Source: Ryuthela nishihirai
Taxonomy: Eukaryota > Arthropoda > Arachnida > Araneae > Heptathelidae
NCBI GenBank assembly: GCA_038380435.1
Contig: JAWZYU010000013.1
Location: 66,730,446 to 66,794,445 of the forward strand
DNA length: 64,000 nucleotides
Direction of reading: 5' to 3'
In this document: piece by piece, positions 59,592 to 64,000 of the stretch
How positions within the stretch are numbered: the first letter of the stretch is position 1
Layout of the letters: the number at the start of each line of letters is the position of its first letter
The notes under the pieces: generated by a model
Databases searched by the model: none
What the model was told of the DNA's origin: nothing
Seen by the model: the letters and a program-made list of their open reading frames with translations, nothing else
Translations under genes and position numbers: made by a program

Positions 59592-60684
59592 TAACAAAGG
59601 TCAATTGTATATGAAATGTTTCATTTGAACATTTTGAATGATTTTTGCATTGGAAAATTAGTTTTGCTGATAATATATTTTTACATAAAATTGTTTTAGG
59701 GAGGTGAAACTTTGAAGAAATGTTCCTACGGCAAGTACTCGAGTTGTAGATCAGAAATGTAGTCCATTTTCGGTATGCGTTAAGTTTTTTCCCCTGTTGA
59801 CCAAAAATTAACGTGTTTCTCAAACCATCTAGAACAGAGAATCAACAATGGTATAAAATAAGCACCTCGACAAACAACTGTGTGAATAGAAAGGATGTTC
59901 ATAAAACATGAAGTTCCCATCTAGCGCGCTCAAAATTCAGGGTCCACTCCAGCGAACAATGTTACACAACGAAAACAGTGTAATTGAAACACTGATAACT
60001 GGCACATTGCCCTGTCGTACAGCAGCTTAGTGATCAACGTCCACGCAGTCAACAACGATTCCCCCACCCATTGAGGGCACGAAAACGGTATGAGCAGAAC
60101 AACAAGTTATGTCACGGGAGATATACTCATGTCCGTTACGGATACACTTGAGACTTGGATACTGACAGAGCAGCAGAGTGTGTGCGGCTTAGCGTAGCTT
60201 CAGTTTTAGCTTACGAGAGTTCGGGGGTAAGCAATTGGTCCAGGGGAGAAGGCAATGTGAAGAGCTTGAACTGACTCATTCCATGCACTCGAGTTACGGC
60301 AGGATCCCCGTTTTACTAGAGGAATCAGCAACATTCTCAGAACAAGCGAACACAAGAGGGGGCTAGTCGGTTGGCCTAAAAAGTGTCTCGTGGCCTAATA
60401 CTTTTCAGTCCCTTCGACTAGAGAGAAAGTACTGCTCAGCAGGTTCGTAATTATTAGGACTACCCGGAACCGATTATTCTATCTGGCATCTAAGCTCCCT
60501 TAGAACTCCTCTATTCTCCACTCTATTGTCGTTCTTGTGGTCGATTCAGACCTATTACGACGAAGGAAGAGCAGATCCCTCGGAAGAAGCGAGATTTTAT
60601 CTGGTAAACATTAAATATCTTCCACACTAGTTTTGCTTTGTGCTGGTAAGGTGCTCCGTCTGCCACCCCCACATCAAGGTCAAA

Positions 60685-60734
60685 TCCTACGAGAAATTAT
60701 AACCTACGAAATTATGGCTATAATTCTCGTAGGA
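60685..60734. repeat. Hairpin in unannotated downstream DNA
   Basis: TCCTACGAGAAATTATA and TATAATTCTCGTAGGA pair over about 15 bp with one bulged base. It lies in a comparatively GC-rich stretch (60.0-61.0 kb) without recognisable genes. Confidence 0.75.
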
Positions 60735-61934
60735 CCTCGTGGGTCGACCCCTGTGTAATAATAGACTTTCCAGATAGCCAGTTGTTCTCAACGCTCTGCA
60801 GTTCTCGCACTGTGCTTCAAAGTATCACTCAGTACCACCCACTTCAAAGTGTCACTTAGTATCACGGAGGAGGATTCTTTCGAATCTGCCTCGGGCAGGC
60901 GGCTCATTTGATCAAAACAAATGACAATGACAAATAACAATACAAATGAGCTGGCGAATTCGAGGAATCCGACAGCTCATTTGATCCTTCAACTCTCAGC
61001 CCTTGCTCACCAATCTTTTTAACTTTTAGGTTTAATAGACAGTGCATATTTCAGACTAGGATTTAAGATAGAGTAGTATCTAAATTAGTCAGAGCAGGTT
61101 TTAATGTCAGTTAGGAGTATTTTGCATGCGTTTCTTTTCTGCTGTAACAGGAGATCAGTAATCGCTGCACCAGTTGACAACTGTGAAATCGTTCTATTTT
61201 AACTTATATTTTGTATGGTGGGGTTTAACCCCTTATTCTCCTTAAAGGTTAATAAATCTGCACTTATTCTATTTAAAACCAATTGCCAGACTGACGTCCT
61301 CATTTTAAAGTAAATTTTGATTGCTCAAAATTTATTTTAAAATGATATTCGGGGTAACTAGTACATTTCTTTTCCAGTAGACGAAGTTCTACTGGGCAAG
61401 CAATGCTAGTTACCCCCAATAATTAGTGTTAGGGAGGTCATTCGAACCAGTGCCTTGCCGCTAGCCCTGTGAGGTACGAAGCTTGAGTGTTCTTTGGAGA
61501 GGATGAATATCTTGAGGGAAAGAGGGATTAGGCAGGTACCGTCAGTCATTTGCAAAAACAATCAAATAGCACGCTTTTGCGACTTTCAGGCCAGTGCGAC
61601 ATGAATAATTAACTTCTTTCAGACGGAAGTTATTATTCTTGCTTAACGAACTTAGAGAATAGTTCAGGGCACCTTTAATACCACTTTTCTTCATCACTTG
61701 TTTTATTTTATTATTGGTACCTTTAGTAATGTCGGGTATAATTGTGTACGGGAAGGGAGAGGCCCTGGCCACTATCTTAACAGTTACCTTCGTCTTCAGC
61801 AGGTCCTAACTGGCAGCTTTAAATTGTCGGTGAGCCATTTAGAATAAATTAGAATACAAAACGCTATCAATTACACATTTGGCCGACAGAGCGCTCGTAG
61901 ACCAACCTCTGGACTGCGCCGACAATAATAATAA

Positions 61935-63165
61935 TACACTACAGGAAATAAAATAATGCAACACTTACAAGACGTTATGCAAATGTGACGAAATCTAGGG
62001 AGGTCGTAGTATATGGAAATGCATGGAAATGATTAGGTTTACAGGACGATCGAAACGATTGGACAGGAGCAAGCTGACGTCACAGGTACGGAGCAGTGAA
62101 ACACAGATAAAGGCAACGAAAGATCCCTGGTTGACAAAACGTTGTGAAATTGTTCTAAACCACTAAAGATGCCCTTACAGACGCCGACAGCTGTTCCAAC
62201 AGTAAACAGATTTTGAGCGTCGACAAATCATTGTCTTTAGAAAAGCTGGTTTGTCGTACAGATATGTGGCCAACTTTGTTGGCCGCAATCCCAGCACCAT
62301 CATACATATATGGTGCCAGTGGGTTCAAGAAGGATCCAGCATGCCGACAAGGATCAGGAAGACAAGGTATGATCATGGAACGATAAGACCGCCATTTGCG
62401 ATGCATGGCATTGCGTGGAAGATTCGTGAATACAACGCAACTGCAAAGGGACTACAACAGGTAACACATCGAATACCTACCAGGCGGACTGTAAACAACA
62501 AGCTTTTACAGTTTTACAGCCTATCGTCCGGCACTGCATTTGACCCTCACATCTTCCCACATGCAATCAAGTCTTCAGTGGTGTCGCCTCAGACAGAACT
62601 GGCATGAACAAGAGTGGAGTACCGTGGTGTTTAAGGACGAATTTCGTTTTTGTCTTGGTCAGCACGACGGTAGACAACGTGTTCTCCGTCATCCAGGGGA
62701 AAGGAACGCCACCCAGTACGTGCGACATCGTCGCACAGCTCCAGCACCTGGTATCTTGGTTGAAGTGCCATTAGTCGGACATCTCGGTCAGAACTGGTCA
62801 TCATAAAGGTATCTCTCACTGCCCAACGATATGTTTCCAACATTTTGCAGCAAGTGGCTGTCCCATTCGTTCAGCAGCACGGAACCTTTTACCAGCAAGA
62901 TAACGCCCGTCCCCACACAGCCCGCATTAGTCTGCAGTATACACGAGCAAAACGTTTAGGTGCTACCATGGCCAGCGCGCTCGCCGGACTTTCCAACTAT
63001 TAAACACGTCTGGGGCCGACAGCTCCAACAATACCGAAGTGGTGCACCAACCATTGTCGTTGAAACGGAACAGCGACTTCGTGCTATTTGGCGTTTTATT
63101 CCTCAGTAGGACATTATAGTAATATAATAAATATGAAAAAAGTTTCGCTTTTTTCATATTTAGTT
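61935..63165 (+). mobile_element. Tc1-like transposon remnant
   Basis: RQIIVFRKAGLSYRYVANFV then GRNPSTIIHIWCQWVQEGSS (62220-62340) is the N-terminal DNA-binding domain; VVFKDEFRFCLGQHDGR (about 62625) is the first catalytic segment with Lys-Asp-Glu-Phe for the usual S-D-E-S; QQDNARPHTARISLQY (about 62890) and LPWPARSPDFPTIKHVWGRQ-type sequence (about 62965) are the last. Frames change at least twice. A perfect 14-bp hairpin (63129-63161) lies at the 3' limit. Confidence 0.85.
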
Positions 63166-63581
63166 CCCTCTAACGATGTAACTTGAAATTACCTACCGAA
63201 TTGAAAAATGCAAATATTTCATTAGTACCAATCCAACAGATAAAGAATTTCCCAGTATCTCTTAGAACAAAGCAGTTGCGTTTCCCAGATCCCTGGGTGG
63301 AAGAGGCCAGCTTATTGTTACAAATGCAAAACTACGTGACCTTCAATCAAAATTCCAAATTTTTAGCATAAATGCATCGCTTACAATATGTGTTTAAAAG
63401 TTTGAAATTTTCAACTTTTTACAATGTTAGAGGGCGAACTATAAATTTTTGCGATTCATATCTTCAATACCTATCCAATTCAAAAAGAATTTTCAGTTTA
63501 TCTTTAAAGCAAACAATTATTTCTTGACACAAAAAAAGTTTTAAACCCAGGGGCGGTCATAAGTCTTAAGTCTGGCAGGGG

Positions 63582-63968
63582 CGGGGGTGGCTCAGTTGGT
63601 AGCGCGCCAGGCTCGTAATCTATAGTTCCCAGGTTCGAGTCCCAGCTGGGTCAGCGTTGAGATTTATCTCCGCAAAATTTCCCCGCCCTGCCCACGGTCA
63701 GTAGGGGACACCGATGGGCTTGAAAAGGCCGCCGTCCGTCGGATGGGACGTTAAGCCGTGGCCCCGTGTGCGGGAGAGCCATACCCTGTGCACGTTAAAG
63801 AACACGCTGGATGGCCTTGACGGGAGGCTACCATCTGTCTCCCAACAGATGTTGCAGTGGGTCCCCTCCCCCAACCTTCTCTGAGCCTTCGGGGTCTATG
63901 TGACCTGGCCATTCAGCCCATGGTGTGCAAAAAAAGTGCCGCTCAGAGGTAAAACAATCCAATCCAAT
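63582..63968 (+). mobile_element. SINE family A, full length, best preserved
   Basis: The head carries A box TGGCTCAGTTGG and B box GGTTCGAGTCCC, spaced as in tRNA genes, so an internal pol III promoter is intact. The body includes CCGTCCGTCGGATGGGACGT and GTGCACGTTAAAGAACACGC and ends GTGCCGCTCAGAGGTAAAAC with a CCAAT-type tail repeat. Flanks CTTAAGTCTGG and CTTAAGCCTGG look like a target duplication. Confidence 0.92.
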
Positions 63969-64000
63969 CCAATCTTAAGCCTGGAGGGGGTCATTTAGGG

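Noticed and set aside
1..64000. CRISPR arrays, operons, riboswitches, prokaryotic origins
   Set aside because: Spliced exons, SINEs, LINEs and mariner elements show eukaryotic DNA; the tandem arrays have no spacer structure.

Overview
This is an AT-rich, intron- and transposon-dominated animal nuclear sequence. The bacterial-style calls one might try (operons, ribosome binding sites, CRISPR) do not apply. Mariner/Tc1 remnants, an RTE-like LINE family, two tRNA-derived SINE families and a large TPR-CHAT (TTC28-like) gene with introns of 0.8-14 kb fit an arthropod, most likely a chelicerate (spider, scorpion or horseshoe crab). That placement is inference; no rRNA or mitochondrial marker is present.

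One cellular gene is supported. It lies on the + strand and fills nearly the whole window. Eleven exons between 1800 and 56961 join with consistent splice phases into a 771-residue C-terminal part of a TPR-CHAT protein; the 5' TPR exons lie upstream of the window. In order they give the end of the TPR region, a linker of unassigned fold, two tandem copies of an acidic-linker plus helix exon pair, and a complete caspase-like CHAT domain with candidate His (codon at 49922) and Cys (codon at 50880). The duplicated exon pair is the most notable genic feature. Both copies have identical phases and retain intronic similarity, so alternative or mutually exclusive use would keep the frame.

The introns hold: a mariner remnant (1-747); an antisense LINE fragment (751-1655); Tc1/mariner remnants near 3.2-4.4, 7.2-7.9, 19.7-20.8, 21.2-22.0, 22.6-23.1, 26.5-27.1, 30.5-31.6, 31.8-32.1, 36-37.4 and 51.7-52.0 kb; two near full-length but dead RTE-like LINEs (27.1-30.5 and 44.6-48.1 kb); at least eight copies of SINE family A and five of SINE family B; a 55-copy 39-bp minisatellite that stays open for 759 codons (33.1-35.4 kb); a triplicated 174-bp unit (14.3-14.8 kb); and several blocks of a decayed ~18-20-bp repeat built on AATGTCCAA.

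Downstream of the gene (57-64 kb) there is no recognisable host gene: dispersed repeats, hairpins, another Tc1-like remnant and a full SINE A ending at the window edge. Nested insertions (LINE into SINE, SINE into Tc1) give a relative age order.
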